From: Pseudovibrio denitrificans JCM 12308
GTDB lineage: Bacteria; Pseudomonadota; Alphaproteobacteria; Rhizobiales; Stappiaceae
Length of the DNA: 64,000 bases
Direction of reading: 5' to 3'
Assembly (NCBI RefSeq): GCF_001310815.1
Contig: NZ_BAZK01000003.1
Location: 310,001-374,000 of the forward strand
Below are positions 9,364 through 18,105 of this stretch, piece after piece. A program made the position numbers and the translations under genes. Position 1 is the first letter of the stretch; each line of letters opens with the position of its first letter. The notes beneath the pieces are model-generated. The model made no database searches. It saw only the letters and a list, made by a program, of their open reading frames with translations, and was not told the origin of the DNA.

Positions 9364-10722
9364 TCAGAAAGAAGCGGACCACCATTCTTCGCTTCTTTCA
9401 GCCACCACATGAGCAAACGATCCCATCACGCGGCCATTGATGTGGCCCAGAGGATCAAGCTCATGATGCTCAGCATCCTGTGCTGCGAAGAGAGACGGGG
9501 CTTCTGACTTAACAGTCAATGTCGAGTAATGAAACTCGTGGGCTCCTAAAGGCTTGAGCCAGGGGAAGCCAGACGCACCAGCAGCCTCGGTCGCCTTGAG
9601 CTTGCGATAACCAAGGTGCAGCTTTCGGTTTGCAAAGCTGGTTTCTATAGGCAGAAGACCAAGCATCTCGTGGGACTGGCCACTCTTATCCGTCAACGCC
9701 TCGCCCAGCACCATATACCCACCGCACTCACCATAAATCAGCTTATCTGCTTCAGCCGCCGCCTGCATTCCACTCTTGAAACCGTTGGAATGAGAGAGCG
9801 TTTCAGCATGAAGCTCAGGGTACCCGCCACTCAGGAACACGGCATCTGCATCAGCGGATGGGCCTTCATCGGCCAACGGAGAGAAGAAAGAAAGTGTCAC
9901 CCCTCGCTTTTGCCAGTCACTCAGCAGGTGCTCATAGCTGAAAGCAAAAGCAATATCCTTAGCAATCGCAATATGTTGTCCAAGTGGTGGCAGATGCGAG
10001 ATGCCAGTGAGCTCTTTGTTCTCTCTTGCGGGAATAGCAAGCACCTTCGTCAATCGCATCAGCGCTGGCACGTCGACACTTTCAGCCGCGACCTCACCTG
10101 CCGCATTCAAAAACTCTTCCAGATCCTCACGCTCACTCGCCTGCACAAGGCCGAGATGCCGCTCTGGCAAAGCCAGCTTTTCTGAGCGATAGAAGGCTCC
10201 TAACACGATCACATTCAGCTGCTCCAGCGCATGCCGCAATATCCGCTCATGCCGCTCAGAACCGACGCGATTGAGAATAACACCGGCGATGTGGCAATGC
10301 GGATGATAGGTCAGGAAGCCATGAACCAGCGCAGCGACTGATTGCGCCTGAGACTTGCAGTCCACCACGAGAATAACAGGCAGACCCAGATGCACAGCAA
10401 GTTCAGCAACAGAGCCGGACCCATCTGCGGCTCCGTCAAACAAGCCCATCGCCCCTTCAATCACGACGATATCGCTGTGCTTTTCCTGCTCCGTAGCGTT
10501 GAGGGAAAGTTGAGCCAATGACATGGCCCAGGCATCGTAGTTCAGGCAAGGATGACCGGAAGCAGCACTATGGAAAGCCGGATCGATATAGTCTGGCCCG
10601 GATTTACCGGAGGAGATCCGAACTCCGGTATCACGAAGAGCACGCAGCAACGCCAGAGTAATGGTTGTTTTGCCAGACCCTGAGGATGGCGCTGCAATGA
10701 CGAAACCCTTCGCGATGGTCAT
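9364..10722 (-). CDS. cobB: Cobyrinate a,c-diamide synthase
   Basis: 452 residues, full length. CobB/CbiA uses ATP and glutamine to amidate the a and c acetate side chains of the corrin ring. The N-terminal dethiobiotin-synthetase-like domain carries the P-loop APSSGSGKTT (residues 11-20) and SGPDYIDPAFH; the C-terminal type 1 glutamine amidotransferase has its nucleophile in YGECGGYMVLG and the catalytic His in GSFAHVVAE. ATG at 10722 overlaps the cobA stop by four bases, so cobA and cobB form a two-gene minus-strand operon. The gene is intact. Confidence 0.94.
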   Translation of the reverse strand: MTIAKGFVIAAPSSGSGKTTITLALLRALRDTGVRISSGKSGPDYIDPAFHSAASGHPCLNYDAWAMSLAQLSLNATEQEKHSDIVVIEGAMGLFDGAADGSGSVAELAVHLGLPVILVVDCKSQAQSVAALVHGFLTYHPHCHIAGVILNRVGSERHERILRHALEQLNVIVLGAFYRSEKLALPERHLGLVQASEREDLEEFLNAAGEVAAESVDVPALMRLTKVLAIPARENKELTGISHLPPLGQHIAIAKDIAFAFSYEHLLSDWQKRGVTLSFFSPLADEGPSADADAVFLSGGYPELHAETLSHSNGFKSGMQAAAEADKLIYGECGGYMVLGEALTDKSGQSHEMLGLLPIETSFANRKLHLGYRKLKATEAAGASGFPWLKPLGAHEFHYSTLTVKSEAPSLFAAQDAEHHELDPLGHINGRVMGSFAHVVAERSEEWWSASF

Positions 10723-11549
10723 AGGGCAGGTTCCTCTTCCTTTTGAGAGGTGCGAGCCAAAGCTGGCTCAATCCAGTTCAGTTGCTCTCGCAAATTTACG
10801 ACATCACCCACAACGACAATAGCAGGTGGCTTCAATCCGCTCTTTGCAATGTCATCAGCACAGGAACCAAGCGTAGTTTCCAGAACCTGTTGGTGCTGTT
10901 GCGTGGCATTGCAAATCACTGCAACAGGCTCGGTAGTGCTTCGTCCACCATTCATCAGCTTCTCTGTAATCAGCGAAATATGCTTCATCGCCATGTACAT
11001 CACGATCACAGGTGATCCTTTGGCAAGAGCATCCCAGTCCAGTTGGTCTGGCGCAACCCCATTCTGATCATGACCTGTGAGGAACGTAACTGCTTGATTA
11101 ACCCCACGGTGGGTCGCTGGAATACCAGCATAGGCTAGCCCGCCAACACCAGCCGTAATGCCGGGTATGATACGGAAAGGAACTCCGGCTTCCACCAGCG
11201 CAAGCGCCTCTTCACCACCGCGACCAAACACAAACGGATCACCGCCTTTAAGCCGCAACACACGCCTGCCAGATTTTGCCAGTTCCACCAGCTTAATCGA
11301 GATGCTGGACTGCTTGGGGGAGGGTTTCCCGCCGCGCTTTCCCGCGTAAATGATTTCAGTCTCATTCCCGGCCAATTGAAGAATGCGCTCATCCACCAGT
11401 GCGTCATAAACAATCACATCAGCTTGTTGCAGGCCATTCAACGCATGCAGGCTGAGAAGGCCGGGATCACCAGGCCCGGCACCCGCAAGCCAAACCCATC
11501 CGGATTCAAGAACTGGAAAGTCAAACTGGGGGAGGGAGATATCGATCAA
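10719..11549 (-). CDS. cobA: Uroporphyrinogen-III C-methyltransferase
   Basis: 276 residues, SUMT without a CysG-type dehydrogenase/ferrochelatase extension. It methylates uroporphyrinogen III at C2 and C7 to precorrin-2, the branch point to sirohaem and B12. Motifs are LAGAGPGDPGLL, YDALVDERIL, KRGGKPSPKQ, RLKGGDPFVFGRGGEE and IIPGITAGVGGLAY. The start appears to be TTG at 11549; no ATG lies in frame before the core motif. It is divergent from cbiD. A separate precorrin-2 dehydrogenase is needed to make sirohydrochlorin for CbiX and is not in the window. Confidence 0.92.
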   Translation of the reverse strand: MIDISLPQFDFPVLESGWVWLAGAGPGDPGLLSLHALNGLQQADVIVYDALVDERILQLAGNETEIIYAGKRGGKPSPKQSSISIKLVELAKSGRRVLRLKGGDPFVFGRGGEEALALVEAGVPFRIIPGITAGVGGLAYAGIPATHRGVNQAVTFLTGHDQNGVAPDQLDWDALAKGSPVIVMYMAMKHISLITEKLMNGGRSTTEPVAVICNATQQHQQVLETTLGSCADDIAKSGLKPPAIVVVGDVVNLREQLNWIEPALARTSQKEEEPAL

Positions 11550-11587
11550 GCGGCTCTCGCATATTATGTGATTTTGCGTAGCAATTT

Positions 11588-11602
11588 AATTGGAAACCAA
11601 TT
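11588..11602. promoter_or_regulatory. Inverted repeat between divergent cobA and cbiD
   Basis: AATTGG-AAA-CCAATT is a perfect 6-bp inverted repeat in the 107-base space between the two divergent starts. Its position would suit an operator or an overlapping promoter element. I do not recognise a known regulator for it. Confidence 0.3.
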
Positions 11603-11656
11603 GGAAGTCCAAAGCCTTCTGCTTGGTATCTCCCGCTAAATCTGTATAGTCGCCAC

Positions 11657-12775
11657 ATGGCTGAAACCGGGCAGAAAAAACTGAGAACAGGGTGGACAAC
11701 AGGCGCCTGCGCAACAGCCGCAGCCAAGGCAGCCTATGCCGCTTTGTTGTCGGGAGAGTTCCCCGATCCGGTCACCATCATGCTGCCTCGCGGAGAGGAG
11801 CCTGCCTTCGCTCTGGCTTTCGAAAAGTTGGAAGAAAATGCGGCGACAGCAGCCATCATCAAAGACGCTGGAGACGACCCGGACGTCACCCACGGAGCCT
11901 GCATTCAGGTCACTGTAAGGCCCAACGCCCAAGTCAACGGAATCTGTTTCCTAGCTGGTGCAGGAGTCGGCACAGTCACAAAGCCGGGCTTACCAATCCC
12001 GGTCGGTGAACCAGCGATCAATCCTGTCCCCCGCCAGATGATCACCAGTGAACTGCAAAAACTTGCAGATGCTCATGGAGTTCCCTTAGCCTTAGATGTC
12101 GAGATCTCGATCCAAAACGGTGAGGAACTCGCGCAAAAAACCATGAACCCACGCCTCGGCATTGTCGGCGGTCTCTCGGTTCTTGGAACAACAGGCATCG
12201 TCCGGCCTTTCTCCTGCGCAGCCTGGATCGCCTCAATCCATCGCGGAGTTGACGTTGCACGCGCCACAGGCCTCACCCATGTTGCCGCTGCAACAGGTGC
12301 GACTTCTGAAGATGTGCTGCGTGCTTACTACCCAGACCTGCCGGAGCAAGCCTATCTCGACATGGGAGATTTCGCTGGCGGCCTCTTGAAGTACCTGCGC
12401 GCGCACCCGGTCCCCAAACTGACGATTTCCGGCGGCATAGCAAAGCTGACAAAACTTGCCCAAGGCGCTATGGACCTACATTCAGCTCGATCTGCCGTAG
12501 ATTTCGCCGCTCTGGCCGATGTGCTGCAACAAGCTGGCGCTTCAGACACGCTTCTCAAAGAAACCAGAGAAGCAAAACTCGTCTCATACGTTGCTCAGCA
12601 AGCAGCAAAAGAGGGTCTTCAAATCGGAGAGACTATAGCCCTAAGCGCACAAAAGGCTGCTTTGAACATCCTACGTAGAGCTCCGGTGAGCGTTGAGATT
12701 ATCGTCGTTGATCGACAAGGTTTGGTTCTGGGGCATGCGCCAACTGACGAAATCGTTCAACTGGAGCAATCGTGA
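11657..12775 (+). CDS. cbiD: Cobalt-precorrin-5B C1-methyltransferase CbiD
   Basis: 372 residues. CbiD transfers a methyl group to C1 in the oxygen-independent, cobalt-early B12 pathway; the aerobic route uses CobF instead. The family signature near the N-terminus is LRTGWTTGACATAAAKAA, followed by LPRGEE, KDAGDDPDVTHGA and the glycine-rich GAGVGTVTKPGL. The middle segment NPRLGIVGGLSVLGTTGIV is also typical. The ATG at 11657 is preceded by a short leader and divergent cobA. The last bases overlap cobK. Its presence is one of the strongest markers for cobalt-early chemistry. Confidence 0.94.
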   Translation: MAETGQKKLRTGWTTGACATAAAKAAYAALLSGEFPDPVTIMLPRGEEPAFALAFEKLEENAATAAIIKDAGDDPDVTHGACIQVTVRPNAQVNGICFLAGAGVGTVTKPGLPIPVGEPAINPVPRQMITSELQKLADAHGVPLALDVEISIQNGEELAQKTMNPRLGIVGGLSVLGTTGIVRPFSCAAWIASIHRGVDVARATGLTHVAAATGATSEDVLRAYYPDLPEQAYLDMGDFAGGLLKYLRAHPVPKLTISGGIAKLTKLAQGAMDLHSARSAVDFAALADVLQQAGASDTLLKETREAKLVSYVAQQAAKEGLQIGETIALSAQKAALNILRRAPVSVEIIVVDRQGLVLGHAPTDEIVQLEQS

Positions 12776-13551
12776 TGCTCAAGAAGCCGAAAGTCCTCGT
12801 GCTGGCAGGTACAAAAGATGCTCGGAAACTGGTTGAGGCTCTCGCTGCGACTCCAAAATATGAACTCATCGCCTCACTTGCAGGCGTGACTCAAAACCCA
12901 GCAGATCTAATGGCGCCAACCAGAACCGGAGGCTTCGGTGGTGCAGGAGGATTGGCCGAGTATCTTCAAACTCAGAACATAGCAGCGGTAATCAACGCAA
13001 CCCACCCGTATGCTGCCCAGATGTCTCAAAATGCAGTTGAGGCAACCACACGTCTTTCCCTACCTTTAATCCGATTTGAGCGTGCGCCGTGGAAGCAGGA
13101 AACAGACGATAACTGGCAGTTTGTTGGGACTATTGAAGCGGCTCTGAAGTTGGTTCCTCCAGATAAAAAGGTCTTCTTCGCAGCAAGTTCAAAAGTAGCT
13201 GCACCGCTTAAAAAACGTCCAGATCTTACCTTCATCATCCGCACTCTCAACATACCAACGCAAACCAACGCCATAAAAAACGCAAACTACCTCGAAGGCC
13301 TGCCAAACAGCGACTGGCAAGCAGAGGCTAAGCTGTTTCAAGAGTTGCAGGTCGAGTGGATCATCAGCAAAAACAGTGGTGGATCAGCGTCTTATGGGAA
13401 AATCAAGGCAGCCCGAGAGCTGGGCTTACCTGTCGCTATGATCAAGCGTCCTGAGCACAATGGTGGCGTAAAGTGCTCTTCCATTGATGAAGTCCTGAAA
13501 GCTCTGCGAATGTGTGTTGGCACAGAGCAGATAACCCCGATCAGTTCTTAG
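12772..13551 (+). CDS. cobK: Precorrin-6A / cobalt-precorrin-6A reductase
   Basis: About 259 residues. CobK/CbiJ reduces the C18-C19 double bond of (cobalt-)precorrin-6A with a reduced nicotinamide cofactor. Visible family features are VLVLAGTKDARKLVEAL at the N-terminus, INATHPYAAQMSQNA in the first domain, RFERAPW, and the C-terminal ISKNSGGSASYGKIKAARELGL split in two conserved blocks. The start is GTG at 12772 or the adjacent ATG at 12775, both overlapping the cbiD stop. The 3' end overlaps the convergent cytochrome b561 gene by 11 bases. Confidence 0.92.
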   Translation: MMLKKPKVLVLAGTKDARKLVEALAATPKYELIASLAGVTQNPADLMAPTRTGGFGGAGGLAEYLQTQNIAAVINATHPYAAQMSQNAVEATTRLSLPLIRFERAPWKQETDDNWQFVGTIEAALKLVPPDKKVFFAASSKVAAPLKKRPDLTFIIRTLNIPTQTNAIKNANYLEGLPNSDWQAEAKLFQELQVEWIISKNSGGSASYGKIKAARELGLPVAMIKRPEHNGGVKCSSIDEVLKALRMCVGTEQITPISS

Positions 13552-14098
13552 GCTTCTGATAGGGCGCTGTAGTCATGCGCTCAATAATGCCGTCTTTTGC
13601 TATCAGCCAGTGATAAAATGCACCAAGCACATGCAGGGCGATAAGCCAAGCAAAAACAACGCCAACGGTAGCATGAAAGTCTAGAATACCCTCTGCATTC
13701 GGACGATCCTGCGGCACCAAACTGGGCAGATCAAACAAGCCGAAGAATGGAATAGGCGCACCGTAAAGAGAAAGCCCAATCCATCCGAGAATGGGATTGA
13801 CGATCAACACCAAATAAAGCAACCCATGCACCGACCGTGAAACGATCCGCAGCGCCGGCGAAAGGGAGGCAGGCGGTGGAGGTGCTGGTGTAATCCAGTG
13901 CTGCAACAGACGCAGAACTATCAGCAAAAACAACAATATACCGATGCTCTTGTGATAGAAGTAAAGCGTGTTCTGAAGAGCGCCCGGCCCAAGATCGGTC
14001 ATAACCAGACCCATCGGAACCATGATGAAAACCAGAATGGCGACGATCCAATGATAGGTCTTCGCCATGGCAGAATATCCGGCAACTTGATGGGCCAT
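13541..14098 (-). CDS. Cytochrome b561 family protein
   Basis: 185 residues with four transmembrane helices. The family binds two b-type haems between helices and passes electrons across or into the inner membrane, often to superoxide or quinone. Candidate haem ligands are H16 in KTYHWIVAI, H49 in YFYHKSIGI, H142 in LDFHATVGV and H156 in IALHVLGAF, the usual four-histidine pattern. The ATG at 14098 follows AGGAGAACAGAAC, a strong ribosome binding site. It converges with cobK. There is no fused YceI domain, and the electron partner is unknown. Confidence 0.85.
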   Translation of the reverse strand: MAHQVAGYSAMAKTYHWIVAILVFIMVPMGLVMTDLGPGALQNTLYFYHKSIGILLFLLIVLRLLQHWITPAPPPPASLSPALRIVSRSVHGLLYLVLIVNPILGWIGLSLYGAPIPFFGLFDLPSLVPQDRPNAEGILDFHATVGVVFAWLIALHVLGAFYHWLIAKDGIIERMTTAPYQKPKN

Positions 14099-14234
14099 GT
14101 TCTGTTCTCCTGATAATCCCAGAGGTTCCTCTAGAGCCCCTGCAATCTCCTGATCGACAGATTAATCAAGGTTCGTTACCACTAGGCTAACCTTAGGTGA
14201 GGTGGGCTGTGAACTCGGTAAAACAAGGGGCTTG

Positions 14235-15062
14235 ATGGACAGGGGCCATACAACGCCAACACATCAGCAAGAACAAGTGGACGGCTCTCAGCTGACCTGC
14301 GAAAAGCCACAAGCTCAGTCGCCGGGTATCTTGTCTCCGGAAGAATGGCAGGAGGTTTTAGCCGCTTCCGTTGAAAGGCGCGCACCAGATCTGCAAGGCT
14401 ATGGCAGTGTGTTCGCACCTTTGTGTCAGGCACAAAAACAGTTTGTTATCGGTCAGTTAGGTCAATCTGTTGATGGCCGGATTGCTACTGTAACGGGCGA
14501 TTCCAATTATGTGAGCTGCTCGGAGGCCCTGATCCACCTTCATAGATTGCGTGCCCTATGCGATGCCGTGGTTGTTGGGGTCGGCACTGCAGTCGCAGAC
14601 AACCCTCAGCTCACAGTCAGACATGTTAGCGGACGTCATCCTGCCCGAATTGTCATCGACCCTTATGGCCGGATGCCAAGAGACAGCACTTTGCTTCAGG
14701 ATAACAGCACCCGCCGTATCGTGATCACACGAACGGATGCGCACGCTCGCTACCCGGAAGGTGTTGAATGTTTCCAGCTCCAGCCAGATGCAAAAGGCCG
14801 CCTGTCCTGCGCTGAAATCCGCCATGCCCTGCGTGAGTTCCGCTGTATTCTGGTGGAGGGTGGAGCGTGGACACTCTCTCGCTTCATCGAGCTGAAAATG
14901 ATCGATCGCCTGCATCTCATGATCGCTCCACTGATCATTGGATCTGGTCCACGTGGCCTACAACTCCCTGCCATCGACTATCTGGCTCAGGCGATCCGGC
15001 CAGACGTGACATGGCACCCGCTCGGCGTCGATATGCTTGCTGATCTGAGCCTAAACAACTAA
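14235..15062 (+). CDS. RibD C-terminal-domain (dihydrofolate reductase-like) reductase
   Basis: About 275 residues from the ATG at 14235 (AAGGGG five bases upstream); an earlier in-frame GTG at 14202 has no ribosome site. After a variable first 80 residues comes a RibD-C/DHFR-like fold: FVIGQLGQSVDGRIATVTGDSNYVS split over the usual N[ST]DG-type strand, LRALCDAVVVGVGTAVADNPQLT, and RCILVEGGAWTLSRFI. These features bind NADPH and a ribityl/ribosylamino pyrimidine or a pterin-like substrate in relatives. There is no deaminase half, so it is not full RibD. It lies just ahead of the PTPS-GT-MT operon on the opposite strand, which suggests a shared GTP-derived pathway. Confidence 0.8.
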   Translation: MDRGHTTPTHQQEQVDGSQLTCEKPQAQSPGILSPEEWQEVLAASVERRAPDLQGYGSVFAPLCQAQKQFVIGQLGQSVDGRIATVTGDSNYVSCSEALIHLHRLRALCDAVVVGVGTAVADNPQLTVRHVSGRHPARIVIDPYGRMPRDSTLLQDNSTRRIVITRTDAHARYPEGVECFQLQPDAKGRLSCAEIRHALREFRCILVEGGAWTLSRFIELKMIDRLHLMIAPLIIGSGPRGLQLPAIDYLAQAIRPDVTWHPLGVDMLADLSLNN

Positions 15063-15146
15063 CACCAGCTTTAAGCGGAAAAGCATTTCCTTTCGCCAAA
15101 AAGTGCACTTATAAACTTGCGTGAATCTCCGAATAAGGACGCACGC

Positions 15147-15716
15147 ATGCCAGAGCTCATCAGACGCACCTCTCTTCTCGAAATTAAAGGGCAGATTGAA
15201 GAAGTTGAGGTCCGTGTTGTTCATGAAGATGGCCGGGAACACATCACCGCTGATCCAGTTTGGGTTTATGGCGATTCCATCGCAGTGCTTGCGTATGATC
15301 CCACTGCGAAGACGGTGCTGTTGGTCAAACAACTGCGTGTGGCACCTTATATCATGGAAGAAGAGATTATTCTGGAGGCCTGCGCTGGCGGGATTGAGAT
15401 CAGTGATCTCTCCATTGAAGAAGCCTGCAAGCGAGAAGCACAAGAAGAGCTGGGCTGTCAGCTAACAAACCTGCAAAAAATCGCGAATGTCTTCATCAAT
15501 CCGGCACGCTTGGCAGAGCGGGCGCATTTCTTCCTGGCGGAATACACCTCCGGTGATTTCAACGTCGAAAGCCGAAATTTGGATGATGATGAAGATATTG
15601 AGGTTGTTGAACTGTCCTTTGAAGAACTGCGCAGCCTCTATGACAATCAGGAAATCCGCTGCCCACGCCTGTTCATGCTTACACAAGCACTGCTTCTAAA
15701 AAGCATTGGAATCTAA
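15147..15716 (+). CDS. Nudix hydrolase, NudK/ADP-ribose pyrophosphatase-like
   Basis: 189 residues from ATG 15147, with AAGGA eight bases upstream. Nudix enzymes cleave nucleoside diphosphates linked to another group. The Nudix box is recognisable as EEACKREAQEELGC, which contains the metal-binding REXXEEXG core, but the preceding conserved Glu of the 23-residue motif is a Leu. The context ACAGGIE before it and FINPARLAERAHFFLAEY after it resemble NudK (GDP-mannose/ADP-ribose type). It is 84 bases after the RibD-like gene on the same strand, so it may be co-transcribed with it. Confidence 0.82.
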   Translation: MPELIRRTSLLEIKGQIEEVEVRVVHEDGREHITADPVWVYGDSIAVLAYDPTAKTVLLVKQLRVAPYIMEEEIILEACAGGIEISDLSIEEACKREAQEELGCQLTNLQKIANVFINPARLAERAHFFLAEYTSGDFNVESRNLDDDEDIEVVELSFEELRSLYDNQEIRCPRLFMLTQALLLKSIGI

Positions 15717-15731
15717 AGCTAATCAATATTG

Positions 15732-15760
15732 CCACCGCTTCTAGGCTGTTAGAGCGGTGG
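15732..15760. terminator. Hairpin between convergent Nudix and methyltransferase genes
   Basis: CCACCGCT at 15732-15739 pairs perfectly with AGCGGTGG at 15753-15760. No clear T-run follows in either direction, and the right arm lies in the last codons of the methyltransferase gene. It may end transcription from the Nudix gene; the call is tentative. Confidence 0.35.
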
Positions 15761-16570
15761 AAGGCCTACAATATCAACGTGCCCAACTTGCAACTGCGAT
15801 TTGCCTTTTCCGATTGCAGTCAGGCGATAGTCCAGCCAATCATCGACGATACTGTCAGGAACGCCGATCTCCCGCGCAGCCTCAGCCCATCCCTTAATCA
15901 ACTCAAGCTGCAGTTCGTCTTCCTCTGGTGTGCAGATCCAGTCTGACCGTCCAGTGAAGCAAGTGTAACCCGCCTTCAGCAACCGTTCGTGCGCATGGAA
16001 TCCACCCAGCGGCCCGAGAGCTGAACCAAACCCTTTATCTGTTGCTTGATGCTGGTTGAAGGCTCGTTGAATGAGCCGGTCTGTCGGGTGGTGTGGCTGG
16101 CTGAGCAATATCCCGTTGTAAGAAAGCCCCGCAAGAAAAGGCAGCTTCAACTGTCGCATGCGCGCTACGAAACTATCCAGCCAATGTGCACTTACCAGAT
16201 CTAGGAAGGCTGATGTGACAACGCCGTGATGGCCCTCAAGAACTTCCAGAGAGCCGGCGTCAGTCAGCTCACAGAGGTCTGTTTGAGTGCGGGTATGTGG
16301 GAAAGGAGGAGGTGTATCCTCTGCAACCTTCAGCAGTTCAGGATCGTTATCAATAAGCAGCCAGACCTGCTCCCTGTTCGGCCCGATATGCTCAGCCAAA
16401 TCCTGCAGAAAAGATCCAGTCCCCGCAGCAACATCAATCAGCTTGAGTGGACCATCTTGGGGTGCATGCTCCACCAACCAGTTGCAGAATTTCTGCATAA
16501 TGTCTTTGTTGCGAGCGCGCCGGTCAGCTTTGCGGCGCAGTGAGAGCCACTCAGAAGAAAATCCACTCAA
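15749..16570 (-). CDS. Class I SAM-dependent methyltransferase of the pterin-like operon
   Basis: About 273 residues. The preferred start is TTG at 16570, overlapping the glycosyltransferase stop (TTGA) and preceded by GGAGG; a longer in-frame extension to 16618 would run inside the glycosyltransferase gene. The SAM-binding motif I is LIDVAAGTGSFLQDLA, motif II LLIDNDPELL, and the post-motif VVTSAFLDLVS takes the place of the usual acidic loop. The acceptor is not known. It is the last gene of a four-gene minus-strand operon (dehydrogenase, PTPS homologue, glycosyltransferase, methyltransferase), which suggests it methylates the product of that pathway. Confidence 0.8.
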   Translation of the reverse strand: MSGFSSEWLSLRRKADRRARNKDIMQKFCNWLVEHAPQDGPLKLIDVAAGTGSFLQDLAEHIGPNREQVWLLIDNDPELLKVAEDTPPPFPHTRTQTDLCELTDAGSLEVLEGHHGVVTSAFLDLVSAHWLDSFVARMRQLKLPFLAGLSYNGILLSQPHHPTDRLIQRAFNQHQATDKGFGSALGPLGGFHAHERLLKAGYTCFTGRSDWICTPEEDELQLELIKGWAEAAREIGVPDSIVDDWLDYRLTAIGKGKSQLQVGHVDIVGLPPL

Positions 16571-17675
16571 AGGTGAGCCTCCAATGTGCCTGCAAATGCT
16601 TTGGCGCTGTCGTTCCAATCTGGCAGTGTATCCGCTGCAGCCAATGAGCCTTCGGAAAGTTTGGAACGCAATTCTTCGTTTGTAAGCAGGGCCTCGATTA
16701 CTTTGCTTAGAGCCACCGGATCACCTGCCCCAACATGAAAACCAGCCGTTGGCGGAACTGTAGACGCCACTGCTCCCTCACCGCTGGCAATAATTGGCAG
16801 ACCAAAGCTCATCGCCTCCGCAAATGCCATTCCATACCCCTCGTAGTAGGTTGGAAGCACAAAGACATCGGCGCTCTTATAAAAGCCAGTCAGCTCAGCT
16901 TTCGGGATGCCACCATGCACTCGGATACGGTCCTCCAAACCGTGCCGCTTGATCTGCGTGCGCACCTGGCTCGTGTATTCAGGGTCAAACTTCGTTTCTC
17001 CAATCAGATCCAGATGCCAGTCGAGATCCTTCAGTTGTCCCAGCGCCTCAACGAGATGAAGCTGTCCTTTGCGGGGAACTAGAGATCCGACACACAGCAA
17101 CTTGCAGGTTCCAACCGGCTCTTTTGCTGCTTGAGCGGTTGCCGAAACATCAGGGCGATCAATACCTGGCAAAACGATACTGATCTTCTCAGCAGGAACA
17201 CCCGTCTCAGCAACAAGCGTCTTCTGAGTAGAAGGGCTGGTGACGATGATGTGCTCTGCGAACGTCAGCGCCTCTGTCTCTGCAATCCGCAGTGTTTTCG
17301 CCAGTTCAGGCTCAATTCCGCTTTCCAGAAACAGCGGATGATGCACCAGCGCGATCAGGGTGGAGTGCTCAGCAATCTTGCGCGCAAGTTCTGGTGAACC
17401 ACCCAAGGCCAGCCCATCCACGATGATCAGGCTGAAGCCTCGATTGCGTCTAAAGCGTCCAACGCCAGCTTTTTGTCACTATCTGATGGAGCAGGATAAT
17501 CCCCCTCAAGACTGATGAGTGAGACTTTCCAGTCGTGCTTTTGTAGCCCGCGAATGATCTCCCGATCATAGCGGTAACCACCTGTTGGTGTGTTGAGATC
17601 CCCCGGAAACACGAAGTAGCAGGATTTTTGTTGTGTTGTTGTCGCTGTTTCAAATGATGGAAGCACGTTACTCAT
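16567..17675 (-). CDS. Family 4-type glycosyltransferase (frameshifted)
   Basis: About 369 residues when repaired. The first frame (17675 to 17427) gives CYFVFPGDLNTPTGGYRYDREII, an N-terminal acceptor domain with the glycine-rich TGGYRYD loop. The second (to 16567) gives VGSLVPRKGQLHLVEAL, the donor-site strand and loop of GT-B enzymes, and VLPTYYEGYGMAFAEAMSFGLP with the EGYGMAxxE form of the EX7E donor-binding motif. One extra C at about 17430 joins ASA to LIIVDGLALGG. It overlaps the PTPS gene upstream by eight bases and the methyltransferase downstream by four. The sugar and acceptor are unknown; the operon suggests a pterin or related heterocycle. Confidence 0.82.
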
Positions 17676-18087
17676 GAGCCTCGGATGCAGTTAGTGGCGC
17701 TTCATAAGAGGCGCGGGCATTTGGGTTTTCGGAGATGGTTACGCGCACTTTGCTCAGTTCGCCCGGTTCGCGGCCCAACTTATGCAGATAAGCAGCATCA
17801 CACACGCGCTGGTAAATATAGCTACACAGAAAATCGACAGTGGTGTTGCGGCCTTTGAACTGAGGCAGGTCATCTAAATTCTTGTAGTTGAAGGGATGTA
17901 GGATCTCGGCAAGCACGTCTAGCGCATTACCAATATCGATCACGATCCCGTTCTCATCCAATTCTTCAGCAAAAATAGCCACATGAACGTGGGCAGTCAG
18001 CCCGTGGAGCTGAGAGGCGGGACCAAAAACTTCGCCCTTCAAGCTATGCGCGATCATAATATGATTGCTGATCTCGACTGAATACAT
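17668..18087 (-). CDS. 6-pyruvoyl-tetrahydropterin synthase / QueD family homologue, divergent active site
   Basis: 139 residues, the size of QueD/PTPS. Family members convert 7,8-dihydroneopterin triphosphate. The fold is recognisable from SNHIMIAHSL (zinc His14), GIVIDIGNALDVLAEIL and NYKNLDDLPQFKGRNTT. Two usual active-site features are changed: the nucleophile Cys of C-x3-HGH is Ala24, and the second His of HGH is Leu30 (SQLHGLTAHVH), with H33 and H35 nearby. It therefore is unlikely to be a normal QueD or PTPS and may belong to a paralogous group acting on another pterin-like substrate. It sits between the dehydrogenase and the glycosyltransferase. Confidence 0.8.
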   Translation of the reverse strand: MYSVEISNHIMIAHSLKGEVFGPASQLHGLTAHVHVAIFAEELDENGIVIDIGNALDVLAEILHPFNYKNLDDLPQFKGRNTTVDFLCSYIYQRVCDAAYLHKLGREPGELSKVRVTISENPNARASYEAPLTASEAHE

Positions 18088-18105
18088 CTCAAAATCCTTG
18101 CAAAA

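Noticed and set aside
17427-17675. Short independent 82-residue protein
   Set aside because: It is the N-terminal domain of the glycosyltransferase, separated by a one-base shift.
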